DNA from: Rhodobacterales bacterium
GTDB taxonomy: Bacteria > Pseudomonadota > Alphaproteobacteria > Rhodobacterales > Rhodobacteraceae
Direction: 5' to 3'
Assembly (NCBI GenBank): GCA_003249215.1
Contig: QKJR01000082.1
Span: forward strand, 1-50,283
DNA length: 50,283 nt
Shown: positions 7,521 to 15,350 of the stretch, in pieces
Layout: the number at the start of each line of letters is the position of its first letter
How positions within the stretch are numbered: the stretch's first letter is position 1
Program-made: the position numbers and the translations under genes
The notes under the pieces: model-generated
Told to the model about the DNA's origin: nothing
Database searches by the model: none
Seen by the model: only the letters and a program-made list of their open reading frames with translations

Positions 7521-8936
7521 ATGCCCCCCGAGACCCGCGCACCCACGCTCTTGCGGCCCCTCCTGCCGGGCTTGGCCCCGGCGGTCTGGCTGCAGATCGC
7601 GGTGCTGATCTGCCTGATCTTCGGCGCCTTCGCCCATCACGCGGCGCCGATGCAGGCGGCGGCGGCGCTTGCCGTGATCTGGATCGCGACGCAATGGGGC
7701 GGGCTGATCCGGCTCGCGCGGGTGTTCTTCGCCCTTGCGATCGGGCTCGGGGGGCTCGCGCTCTGGCGGCTGCCGGGCGCGGGGGCGCAGCTCTCGGCCG
7801 CGCTCGTGCAAGGCACGGGCTTTGCCGCGCTGATGATGGTTCTGGGCCTTTTGCGCCAGCCGGTGAAGCGCGCGCAGACCACGCTCGAGGCCACCGAATA
7901 TCTGCTCGGTTTCCCGCCGCGGCGGCGCTTTGCGGCGCTGTTTGCGGGCGCGCATTTCATGGCGCTGATGTTCAACGTGGGCATCATCGCGATGATCGGC
8001 GATCTGACCGCGCCGCGCGATGGCCGCGACGCGAGCCGCGATCCCGCGCGCCGCGCCATGGTCATGGCGGCGATGCGCGGGGCGGCCACGGTCTCGATCT
8101 GGTCTCCGATCGGGCTCGGCTTTGCCATCGTCAGCGCGGGCCTGCCCGCGCTCGATCCGCTGCGGCTGATTGCGAGCGCCTTCGCCTTCTCGCTTCTGGC
8201 GCTGGCGCTGGGCGCGCGCTGGCCGCTCCTGCCGCCCGAGGCGCGGATGCCCCGAGATGCCGCCCCCGCGGCCGATCTTGCCGGTTCGGGCCGCGCGCTC
8301 ATCGCGACGCTCGCGATCTCGGCGCTGCTTCTGGCGCTCACCTATGCGATGCATCGCGGGCTCGGGGTCGGCTTCACCATCGCCTCGGTCACCGTGCTGC
8401 CGGTCTTCGCGCTGATCTGGCTCGCGCTCGAAAGCCGCCATGCCGAGACCGGTTTTTTCCCCCGGCTGACCCAGGCGCTCGGTGCGCTCGCCGATCTGCG
8501 CTCGGAAAGCGCGATTTTCCTGTCGGCCAATGTGATCGGCGTGGTGCTCTCGATGGCGCTGCAGGCCTCGCCGCTCTGGGCGGCGCTGATCGAGAGCCGC
8601 TTCGCCGGCCTGCCGCTCGCGCTCGGCTGTCTCGTCGCGGTACCGCTCGCGGCCGCGTTTTACCTGCCCAATTCCATCGTCGTCGTCGTCGCGGCGCAGC
8701 TTCTGGGCGGCACCCCGCTCGGGCTCGAGCATCCCGTCGCGCTCGGCCTTGCGCTCTGCATCGGCTGGGGGCTCGCGATCTGCGTCTCGCCGATCAGCGC
8801 GATGACCCTGATCGCCGGGCGCTTCTGTGCCACCAGTTCACGTCGCGTCGCCCATATCTGGAACCTGCCCTATGTCGCGGCGCTCTTGCTTCTCGGCGCC
8901 GGGGCGGTCAGCCTTGCCTATCGCTTCGGCCTGTGA
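7521..8936 (+). CDS. Polytopic inner-membrane protein, probable transporter of unassigned family
   Basis: This 471-residue protein has about eleven to twelve hydrophobic segments and few polar loops. A conserved-looking GAATVSIWSPIGLGFAIVSAGLP segment and a C-terminal ICVSPISAMTLIAG segment recall the paired re-entrant SPxG loops of the ion-transporter superfamily (arsenite, citrate and DctM-type permeases). I cannot name the family. The gene starts three bases after the aminotransferase stop and ends 17 bases before the monooxygenase, so it belongs to the operon. It could import or export the amino acid, its oxo acid or its amide. The locus already has a TRAP system and a BASS-like permease, so a product exporter is plausible. 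Confidence 0.7.
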   Translation: MPPETRAPTLLRPLLPGLAPAVWLQIAVLICLIFGAFAHHAAPMQAAAALAVIWIATQWGGLIRLARVFFALAIGLGGLALWRLPGAGAQLSAALVQGTGFAALMMVLGLLRQPVKRAQTTLEATEYLLGFPPRRRFAALFAGAHFMALMFNVGIIAMIGDLTAPRDGRDASRDPARRAMVMAAMRGAATVSIWSPIGLGFAIVSAGLPALDPLRLIASAFAFSLLALALGARWPLLPPEARMPRDAAPAADLAGSGRALIATLAISALLLALTYAMHRGLGVGFTIASVTVLPVFALIWLALESRHAETGFFPRLTQALGALADLRSESAIFLSANVIGVVLSMALQASPLWAALIESRFAGLPLALGCLVAVPLAAAFYLPNSIVVVVAAQLLGGTPLGLEHPVALGLALCIGWGLAICVSPISAMTLIAGRFCATSSRRVAHIWNLPYVAALLLLGAGAVSLAYRFGL

Positions 8937-8953
8937 CCTCAAGGAGCCTTGCC

Positions 8954-10624
8954 ATGCATCCGATCACCGCTTTCGGCCCGGATTTTCCCTTCGCCCATGA
9001 CGACTGGATCCGCCATCCCGCGGGCCTCGGGCGGCTGCCGGCCGATATGGCGGGCACGCGGGTGGCGATCATCGGCGCGGGGGCGGCCGGGATCGTCGCG
9101 GGGTTCGAGCTGATGAAACTGGGCCTGCGCCCGATCCTCTACGAATCCGCACGGTTCGGCGGGCGGCTCCGCTCCGAGCCCTTCGAGGGCGCCGAGGGGA
9201 TCGTGGCCGAGCTTGGCGGGATGCGCTTCCCGGCCTCCTCGCGCGGGTTCTTCCATTACGTCGACATGGTCGGCGCCCACGCGCATCCCTTCCCTAACCC
9301 GCTCAGCGCCGCCGCCGGTTCGACCGTGATCGACCTCGAGGGCGAGACGCTCTTTGCCCGCAGCCTCAAGGACCTGCCGCCGATCTATCGCCAGATCGCC
9401 GAGGCCTATGACAAGGCGCTGGCCGACCAAGCCGCCTTCCCCGAGCTGCAAGAAGCGATCCGCGCGCGCGATGCGGCCCGCGTCAAGGCGCTCTGGAACC
9501 CGCTCGTGGCCGATTGGGACGAGCGCACCTTCTATGATTTCATCGCGGGGTCGGACGCCTTCCGCGCCCTCGATTTCCGGCATCGCGAGGTCTTCGGTCA
9601 GGTCGGCTTCGGCACCGGTGGCTGGGACAGCGATTTCCCGAATTCGATGCTGGAAATCCTGCGCGTGAACCTTCTGGGCTTCGATGACGATCAGCATTTC
9701 ATCGAAGGGGGCGTCGAGCAGGTACTGCACCGGCTCTGGCGCGCCGCGCCGCCTTGCGCGCATTGGCCCGAGGGCACCTCGCTTGCCTCGCTCAACGGCG
9801 GCGTCACCCGCTCGCGCGCCGTGGCGCTGGCCCGTGACAGCGCCGAGCGGATCGTGGTCACCGACCAATGGGGCAATCAGGAGGGCTATGACGCGGTGCT
9901 CGTGACCTGTCAGAGCCACCTGCTGACCACCGCGATCGACACCGACGAGCGACTGTTCGATCAGAAGATCTGGATGGCGCTCGACCGCACCCGCTACATG
10001 CAGGCGGCCAAGACCTTCGTGATGACCGACCGCCCGTTCTGGAATGACATCGACCCCGCGACCGGGCGCCCGGTGCTGTCGATGACGCTGACCGACCGGC
10101 TGACGCGCGGCACCTATTTCTTCGACAGCGGCCCCGACAAGCCCGGCGTCATCTGCCTGAGTTATTCGTGGATGACCGATGCGCTCAAGGTGCTGCCGCT
10201 CTCGGCCGAGAAGCGCGTCGATCTGGCGCTGAAGGCGCTCGGTCAGATCTATCCGGGCGTCGATATCGCCGCCCATATCCGCGGCAATCCGATCTGCGTG
10301 AGCTGGGAGGCGGATGAGAACTTCCTCGGCGCCTTCAAGGGCGCGCTGCCGGGTCATTACCGCTACAACCACCGGGTCTATGGCCATTTCATGCAGGCCG
10401 ACATGCCCGCCCATCAGCGGGGCCTCTTCCTTGCGGGCGATGGCATCAGCTGGACGCCCGCCTGGGTCGAGGGGGCGGTGCAGACCGCGCTCAACGCGGT
10501 CTGGGGGATCATCGCGCATCTGGGCGGCACGACCCGGCCGGAAAACCCGGGCCCCGGCGATCTTTACCCCGAGCTTGGCCCCGTCACCCTGCCGGACCCG
10601 GCCTCGCACTCATCGCGGACATGA
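8954..10624 (+). CDS. IaaM/DavB-like flavin amino-acid 2-monooxygenase or oxidase
   Basis: This 556-residue flavin amine oxidase family protein has VAIIGAGAAGIVAG (37-50), E64 for ribose binding, FGGR (68-71) and the signature ELGGMRFP (86-93). The last is typical of tryptophan, phenylalanine and lysine 2-monooxygenases, which oxidatively decarboxylate an L-amino acid to an amide. A C-terminal FLAGDGISWTPAWVEGAVQTAL segment closes the flavin site. The ATG at 8954 has a perfect AAGGAG upstream. A nitrilase-family amidase at 15351-16121 would hydrolyse the amide. L-amino-acid oxidases share this fold, so oxidase activity is the main alternative. The stop codon overlaps a LysR-type dyad. Confidence 0.82.
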   Translation: MHPITAFGPDFPFAHDDWIRHPAGLGRLPADMAGTRVAIIGAGAAGIVAGFELMKLGLRPILYESARFGGRLRSEPFEGAEGIVAELGGMRFPASSRGFFHYVDMVGAHAHPFPNPLSAAAGSTVIDLEGETLFARSLKDLPPIYRQIAEAYDKALADQAAFPELQEAIRARDAARVKALWNPLVADWDERTFYDFIAGSDAFRALDFRHREVFGQVGFGTGGWDSDFPNSMLEILRVNLLGFDDDQHFIEGGVEQVLHRLWRAAPPCAHWPEGTSLASLNGGVTRSRAVALARDSAERIVVTDQWGNQEGYDAVLVTCQSHLLTTAIDTDERLFDQKIWMALDRTRYMQAAKTFVMTDRPFWNDIDPATGRPVLSMTLTDRLTRGTYFFDSGPDKPGVICLSYSWMTDALKVLPLSAEKRVDLALKALGQIYPGVDIAAHIRGNPICVSWEADENFLGAFKGALPGHYRYNHRVYGHFMQADMPAHQRGLFLAGDGISWTPAWVEGAVQTALNAVWGIIAHLGGTTRPENPGPGDLYPELGPVTLPDPASHSSRT

Positions 10625-10636
10625 CTTTTGATCATG
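10620..10636 (+). promoter_or_regulatory. Second copy of the LysR-type dyad, before the TRAP operon
   Basis: CATGACTTTTGATCATG matches the dyad at 3679-3695 in 16 of 17 positions and keeps CATGA-N7-TCATG with T-N11-A. It overlaps the last codons of the monooxygenase and lies 113 bases upstream of the TRAP binding-protein start, suggesting control of that operon by the LysR at 2750-3667. Confidence 0.6.
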
Positions 10637-10653
10637 CACGCGCAAATATTCGG

Positions 10654-10674
10654 AAATGGCGGGCCCGCCATTTT
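10654..10674 (+). terminator. Perfect 20-base palindrome, terminator or operator
   Basis: AAATGGCGGG (10654-10663) is followed directly by its complement CCCGCCATTT (10664-10673) and another T. As RNA it gives a GC-rich stem ending in U's, fitting a bidirectional terminator for the monooxygenase operon. As DNA it could also be a dimeric-protein site. Confidence 0.5.
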
Positions 10675-10748
10675 ATGACGACACTATGAAGAAGGGCGAT
10701 CAACGCCCCAACGAACAATCAAACAATCAAACCAACAGAGAGACACCC

Positions 10749-11714
10749 ATGAAAGCGCTTCTCCCCTCCGTTCTGCTGGCCTCCGCCATGATCACCGCCG
10801 CCCATGCCGAGAGCTGGGACATGCCGATGGCCTACCCGGCCGACAACTATCACACCAAGAACGGCGCGGCCTTCGCCGAGGATGTGAAGACCTGCTCGGG
10901 CGGCGCGCTCGAGATCACGGTTCACCCCGGCGGCTCGCTCTTCAAGGGCGACGAGATCAAGCGCGCGGTGCAGATGGGCGAGGCCCAGATCGGCGAGCGC
11001 CTGCTGTCGGCCCATGCCAATGAAAACGCGATCTTCGCCTATGACTCGGTGCCCTTCCTCGCCTCGTCTTTCGAGGCCTCCGACAAGCTGCGCGATGCGG
11101 CGAAGCCGGTGCTCGCGAAGGTGCTGGCCGATCAGGGGATGACGCTTCTCTATTCCGTGCCGTGGCCCGCGCAGGGGATGTATTTCGACAAGGAAATCAA
11201 CTCGGTCGCCGATATGAAGGGGATCAAGTTCCGCGCCTACAACGCGACCACTGCCCGCGTCGCCGAGTTGACCGGCATGGTGCCGACCCAGATCGAGGCG
11301 GCCGAGCTGAAACAGGCGCTGGCGACCGGTGTCGTGGCGGCAATGATCTCGTCGGGTTCGACCGGCGTCGACGAGAAGGTCTGGGAAGACATGAGCCACT
11401 TCTATGACGTGAAGGCCTGGCTGCCGCGCAACACGGTCTTCGTCAATACTGCCGCGCTCGAGGCGCTGCCGAAAGAGGTGCAGGATTGCGTGATCTCGGC
11501 CGCCGAGACCGCCCAGACCCGCGGCACCGCCGAGGCCGCGGCGCTGGCCGATGGCTTCGTCAAGACGCTGGGCGACAATGGCATGACCATCGGCGCGCCC
11601 TCGGAGCAGCTTGCCGCCGACCTCAAGACGATCGGCGACACGATGACCGCCGAATGGCTCGAGAAGACCGGCGATGACGGCAAGGCGATCGTCGACGCCT
11701 ATATGGCCAAGTAA
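10749..11714 (+). CDS. TRAP transporter substrate-binding protein (DctP type)
   Basis: This 321-residue periplasmic protein has a signal peptide ending near AHAES (cleavage about residue 20) and the DctP fold: GGSLFKGDEIKRAVQMGEAQIGE near residues 56-78 and the signature IKFRAYNATTARVAELTGMVPTQIEAAE near 157-184, whose arginine normally clamps the substrate carboxylate. TRAP systems import carboxylates using a sodium gradient. The gene lies upstream of a fused QM permease, with a strong hairpin between them. The surrounding catabolic genes suggest an amino acid, oxo acid or hydroxy acid ligand. The ATG follows AGAGAG. Confidence 0.92.
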   Translation: MKALLPSVLLASAMITAAHAESWDMPMAYPADNYHTKNGAAFAEDVKTCSGGALEITVHPGGSLFKGDEIKRAVQMGEAQIGERLLSAHANENAIFAYDSVPFLASSFEASDKLRDAAKPVLAKVLADQGMTLLYSVPWPAQGMYFDKEINSVADMKGIKFRAYNATTARVAELTGMVPTQIEAAELKQALATGVVAAMISSGSTGVDEKVWEDMSHFYDVKAWLPRNTVFVNTAALEALPKEVQDCVISAAETAQTRGTAEAAALADGFVKTLGDNGMTIGAPSEQLAADLKTIGDTMTAEWLEKTGDDGKAIVDAYMAK

Positions 11715-11723
11715 GCAAGGCGT

Positions 11724-11756
11724 TTGCCCCGCGGGTCTTCGCGTCCCGCGGGGCAA
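11724..11756 (+). terminator. Intercistronic hairpin between TRAP binding protein and permease
   Basis: TTGCCCCGCGGG (11724-11735) pairs perfectly over 12 bases with CCCGCGGGGCAA (11745-11756) around a nine-base loop. There is no U tract. It begins 10 bases after the dctP stop, where an RNA-stabilising or attenuating element would raise binding protein over permease. Confidence 0.65.
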
Positions 11757-11836
11757 CCTCCTGCGCCCCTGATGCCATGTCTATCTCCTCCCCCCTCCTT
11801 TTGCGCCCCGCGATGTGCCGGGCGAAGGCGTTGCCC

Positions 11837-13747
11837 ATGAGAACCCTCCTCGACACGCTTTACAAAACATCCGGTGCCGGGGCGGCGATCGCTCTGGTCT
11901 CGATCCTTCTACTGGTCATCGCGCAGATGGTGGCGCGCTGGCTCGGCCTTCTGCTGCCGGGCGGGGCCAATTACGCGGGCTATGCGATGGCCACGGCCTC
12001 GTTCCTTGGCCTGTCCTATGCCTTTGCCAGCAACGAACATATCCGGGTGAACCTGTTCGTTGATCGCGCCGGGCGCTGGCGCCGCGCGGTCGAGCTGTGG
12101 TGCTATGGCCTCGGCTCGGCGGTTGCGGTGTTCTTCGCCTGGTATGCGGTGCGCACGCCGATGCTGAGCGCGAAGTTCAACGATGTCTCGCAGGGGCAGG
12201 ACGGCACGCCGCTCTGGATCCCGCAGATGGCGATGGCGGCGGGCGCGACGATCCTCGCGATCGCGCTGATCGACAACCTGATCCGGGTGCTTGCCACGCC
12301 GAGCCTTGGCGTCGATACGCCGCTCGTGCCGCCGGTGCGCGACATGGTGAAAAGCCGCCGCGCGCGGATCGTTCTGCTCGGCCTCTTCGGCCTCGTGATC
12401 TGGGGCGCGATGCATCTGATGACCGGGTTTGATCGCGACGCGACCGGGCTCAAGATCGGCGTCTTCCTCTTCGTGATGTTCTTCCTGCTCGGCTCGGGGC
12501 TCTGGGTCGGGCTCGCGCTGATGGGCGTGGCCTATATGGGGATGATCGGCTTCACCTCGCGCAACCCGGGCAGTTCGATGGCGATCACGGTCTGGTCGAG
12601 CGCCTCGAGCTGGACGCTGACCTCGCTGCCCCTGTTCATCTGGATGGGCGAGATCCTCTATCGCACGAAACTGTCGGAAAACATGTTCAAGGGCCTCGCG
12701 CCGTGGCTCTCGCGCTTTCCGGGCGGCTTGCTGCATACGAACGTGGTGGGCTGCACCGTCTTCGCCGCGGTTTCGGGCTCGTCGGCGGCCACGCTGACCA
12801 CGGTCGGCAAGATGTCGATCCCGGAACTGCGCAAGCGCGGCTACCCCGAGTTCATGATCGTGGGCACGCTCGCGGGCGCGGCCACCCTCGGGCTGATGAT
12901 CCCGCCCTCGATGACGCTCATCGTCTATGGGGTGAGCGTGCGTGAAAGCGTCACCAGCCTCTTCATGGCGGGGGTGCTGCCGGGTCTCGTGCTCGCGGGG
13001 CTCTTCATGGGCTATATCGCGCTCTGGTCGGTGATCAAACGCGATCAGGTGCCCGCGCCCGAGCCGCATATGAGCTTCGTCGACAAGCTGCGCAATTCGG
13101 TGCTGCTGCTGCCGGTGATCGCGCTGATCGTTCTGGTGATCGGCTCGATGTATATCGGCATCGCCACGGCGACCGAGGCCGCGGCCTTTGGCGTCGTGGG
13201 GGCGCTCGCGCTCGCCACGCTGCAGGGCTCGATGAGCTGGGCCTCGTTCCGCGAGAGCCTGCTCGGGGCCGCGCGCACCTCGGCGATGATCGCGCTCATT
13301 CTGATGGGGGCGAGTTTCCTCACGCTCTCGATGGGCTTCACCGGCGTGCCGCGGGCGCTCGCCGAATGGATCGGCACGATGAACCTCTCGCCCGTGGCGC
13401 TCATCGCCGCGCTCACCGTCTTCTACATCATCATCGGCATGTTCCTCGACGGGATCTCGGCGGTGGTGCTGACGATGGCGATCATCGAGCCGATGATCCG
13501 CGCGGCGGGGATTGATCTCATCTGGTTCGGGATCTTCATCGTGGTGGTCGTGGAGATGGCGCAGATCACGCCGCCGGTGGGGTTCAACCTGTTTGTCCTG
13601 CAAGGGATGACGCGCCATGACATGGGCTATATCGCGCGCACCGCGGTGCCGATGTTCGCGATCATGATCGTGATGGTCGGCATTCTCGTGGCCTTCCCGA
13701 GCCTTGCGACATGGCTGCCCGAGGCGATGAAACAGGCCGGGAATTGA
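11837..13747 (+). CDS. TRAP transporter fused small and large permease (DctQM type)
   Basis: This 636-residue inner-membrane protein joins a DctQ-like four-helix domain (residues 1-about 165) to a DctM-like domain (about 180-636) with many helices. The M domain shows AVSGSSAATLTTVGKMSIPEL and GLMIPPSMTLIVYGV, typical of the elevator transport domain, and ITPPVGFNLFVLQG near the C-terminus. It imports the ligand presented by the preceding binding protein with sodium. The ATG at 11837, after GGCGAAGG, gives a normal DctQ start; an in-frame ATG at 11777 would add a 20-residue unrelated leader. The next gene probably starts at a TTG overlapping this stop. Confidence 0.93.
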   Translation: MRTLLDTLYKTSGAGAAIALVSILLLVIAQMVARWLGLLLPGGANYAGYAMATASFLGLSYAFASNEHIRVNLFVDRAGRWRRAVELWCYGLGSAVAVFFAWYAVRTPMLSAKFNDVSQGQDGTPLWIPQMAMAAGATILAIALIDNLIRVLATPSLGVDTPLVPPVRDMVKSRRARIVLLGLFGLVIWGAMHLMTGFDRDATGLKIGVFLFVMFFLLGSGLWVGLALMGVAYMGMIGFTSRNPGSSMAITVWSSASSWTLTSLPLFIWMGEILYRTKLSENMFKGLAPWLSRFPGGLLHTNVVGCTVFAAVSGSSAATLTTVGKMSIPELRKRGYPEFMIVGTLAGAATLGLMIPPSMTLIVYGVSVRESVTSLFMAGVLPGLVLAGLFMGYIALWSVIKRDQVPAPEPHMSFVDKLRNSVLLLPVIALIVLVIGSMYIGIATATEAAAFGVVGALALATLQGSMSWASFRESLLGAARTSAMIALILMGASFLTLSMGFTGVPRALAEWIGTMNLSPVALIAALTVFYIIIGMFLDGISAVVLTMAIIEPMIRAAGIDLIWFGIFIVVVVEMAQITPPVGFNLFVLQGMTRHDMGYIARTAVPMFAIMIVMVGILVAFPSLATWLPEAMKQAGN

Positions 13748-14694
13748 CCCCTCTCGCCCCCCTCGAATGGATCGGCCGGCATGCCCGGCTGATCCTGCCC
13801 GCAGGCCTCGTCACCGTGCCCTTCCTGCCCTCGAGCGGCGGCGCGCTCGCCCCCGCTCTGCCATGGCTCGTGGCGCTCTTGATCGGGATGGCGCTCGCGC
13901 GCGTCGATCTGCGCGGGGTGGTGCGCGAGCTCTTGCAGCCGCGCCAACTGGTGCCGGTGCTGGGCGCGCTTGTGCTCTTTCAGCCGCTTCTGGCGCTGGC
14001 GCTGCATCAGGGGGCAGGGGCGCTCGGCCTTGCGGCGCCGCTGCCGCTCCTCCTGCTGGTCTTCGCCGCCGCCCCGCCGCTCAGCTCGGCGCCCAATATC
14101 GCGCTCATGCTCGGCTATGACGCGCCGCTCGCGCTGCGCTTCACATTGCTCGGCACGCTCCTCTCGCCGGTTCTGGTGCCGCTCAGCTTCTGGATCGTCG
14201 ATGCCGGCGGGATCGAGCCGATGCAGATCGCGCTCAAGGTCGTCGCCATGCTGGCAGGCGGCATCGCGATCGGGCTTGCGCTGCGGGCGGGGCTTGGGGC
14301 CGCGCGGATCGGCGCGCAGGCGCGGGCCTTCGACGGGGTGGCCGCGCTCATCATGCTCGCCTTTCTGGTGCCACTCCTCGACGGGGTTGGCCTGCATGTG
14401 ATGCAGGATCCGGGCCTCGCATTGCGTTTCGCCCTGCTCGCGATCCTGCTCAATGTCGGGGGCAATCTCGTGATGCGCGGCCTTCTCGGCGCCGTGCTGC
14501 CGCGCCCGACGGCCGCAAGCACCGGCCTCGTCTTCGGCAATCGCAACGTCTCTGTCCTGCTCGCCGCGCTGCCCTTCGATCCCTCGCTCAGCCTCTTCGT
14601 GGCGCTGGCGCAGATCCCGATCTATCTGACCCCCTTCCTCCTTTCCTTCTTCGACAGGGCCCCGCGCATATGTCTGCCTTCATCGGAATCCTGA
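13744..14694 (+). CDS. BASS-like (bile acid:sodium symporter fold) permease
   Basis: This 316-residue protein has nine to ten hydrophobic helices. A SSAPNIALMLGYDAPLALRF segment and a VFGNRNVSVLLAAL segment resemble the crossed discontinuous helices of the BASS/SBF-like family, which transports organic anions with sodium. There is no ATG in a suitable place: a TTG at 13744 overlapping the TRAP stop is the likely start, giving TTGA coupling. An ATG at 13711 inside the upstream gene is the alternative. It sits between a TRAP permease and a racemase-family gene and probably moves a related carboxylate. The family call is moderate; the substrate is unknown. Confidence 0.65.
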   Translation: MTPLAPLEWIGRHARLILPAGLVTVPFLPSSGGALAPALPWLVALLIGMALARVDLRGVVRELLQPRQLVPVLGALVLFQPLLALALHQGAGALGLAAPLPLLLLVFAAAPPLSSAPNIALMLGYDAPLALRFTLLGTLLSPVLVPLSFWIVDAGGIEPMQIALKVVAMLAGGIAIGLALRAGLGAARIGAQARAFDGVAALIMLAFLVPLLDGVGLHVMQDPGLALRFALLAILLNVGGNLVMRGLLGAVLPRPTAASTGLVFGNRNVSVLLAALPFDPSLSLFVALAQIPIYLTPFLLSFFDRAPRICLPSSES

Positions 14695-15350
14695 GCCTCG
14701 ACACCCGTTTCCCCCGCATCCCGGGCGATGCCGGCAATCCCGAGAGCTATCAGCTGCCCGCGCGCCTGCGGGTGGTTGAGGGCGCAGGAAGCCCCGAAAT
14801 CGTGCGCGACGGCCGCCCCGCCCCCGAGCTTGTCGCCCGCTTCATCGCCGCGGCGCGGGCGCTCGAGGCCGAGGGCGCGGTGCTGATCACCTCGACCTGC
14901 GGGTTCCTGATCACCGTGCAGGAGGAGATCGCGCGCGCGGTCAAGGTGCCGGTCCTGCTCTCGGGGCTCGCGCTCGTGCCCGTGGTGCGGGCGATGACCG
15001 GGGGGCGGCCGGTGGGCATCCTCACCGCCTCGCGCCCGAGCCTCGGGGCGGCGGCGCTGGCCGCGGCGGGCTGCACGCCGGATCAGGTGCAGATTGCGGG
15101 GCTCGAGGGCGATCCGGTCTTCGCCGCGACCTTCCTCAGCGCGAAATCGGATCAGGCCGAGACGCTCGACCCGGCGCGCATCTCGGCCTCGGTCTGTGCG
15201 GCGGGGCGGGATCTGGTCGAGGCCCATCCCGGGATCGGCGCGATCGTGCTCGAATGCGGGAACCTGCCGCCCTATGCGGCGGCGCTCCGCGCGGCGACCG
15301 GGCGGCCGGTCTTTTCCATTCTCGACGGCGCGCGGATGATTGTGCCCTGA
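14670..15350 (+). CDS. Asp/Glu/hydantoin racemase superfamily protein
   Basis: This 226-residue protein has the two-domain pattern of cofactor-independent racemases. C77 lies in ITSTCGF and C196 in VLECGNLPPY, matching the pair of thiols that exchange the alpha proton. Relatives include aspartate/glutamate and hydantoin racemases, maleate isomerase and arylmalonate decarboxylase. It overlaps the permease by 25 bases and is the last gene of the operon. Beside a DadA-like dehydrogenase (D-amino acids) and an IaaM-like monooxygenase (L-amino acids), amino-acid racemisation is the most economical guess. Its stop at 15350 directly abuts the stop of the convergent amidase. Confidence 0.78.
   Translation: MSAFIGILSLDTRFPRIPGDAGNPESYQLPARLRVVEGAGSPEIVRDGRPAPELVARFIAAARALEAEGAVLITSTCGFLITVQEEIARAVKVPVLLSGLALVPVVRAMTGGRPVGILTASRPSLGAAALAAAGCTPDQVQIAGLEGDPVFAATFLSAKSDQAETLDPARISASVCAAGRDLVEAHPGIGAIVLECGNLPPYAAALRAATGRPVFSILDGARMIVP

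Noticed and set aside
6960..8732. A 590-codon minus-strand open frame opposite the aminotransferase and membrane protein
   Set aside because: Its composition is Arg/Gln/Asp/His-rich and it has no start context; the plus-strand genes are well supported.
9000..10600. Indole-acetic-acid synthesis by an iaaM/iaaH pair
   Set aside because: The amidase nearby is of the nitrilase fold, not the IaaH amidase-signature family, and substrate residues cannot be read with confidence.
11909..13618. A long minus-strand open frame opposite the TRAP permease
   Set aside because: It is a charged, low-complexity shadow of a gene with strong TRAP motifs on the plus strand.
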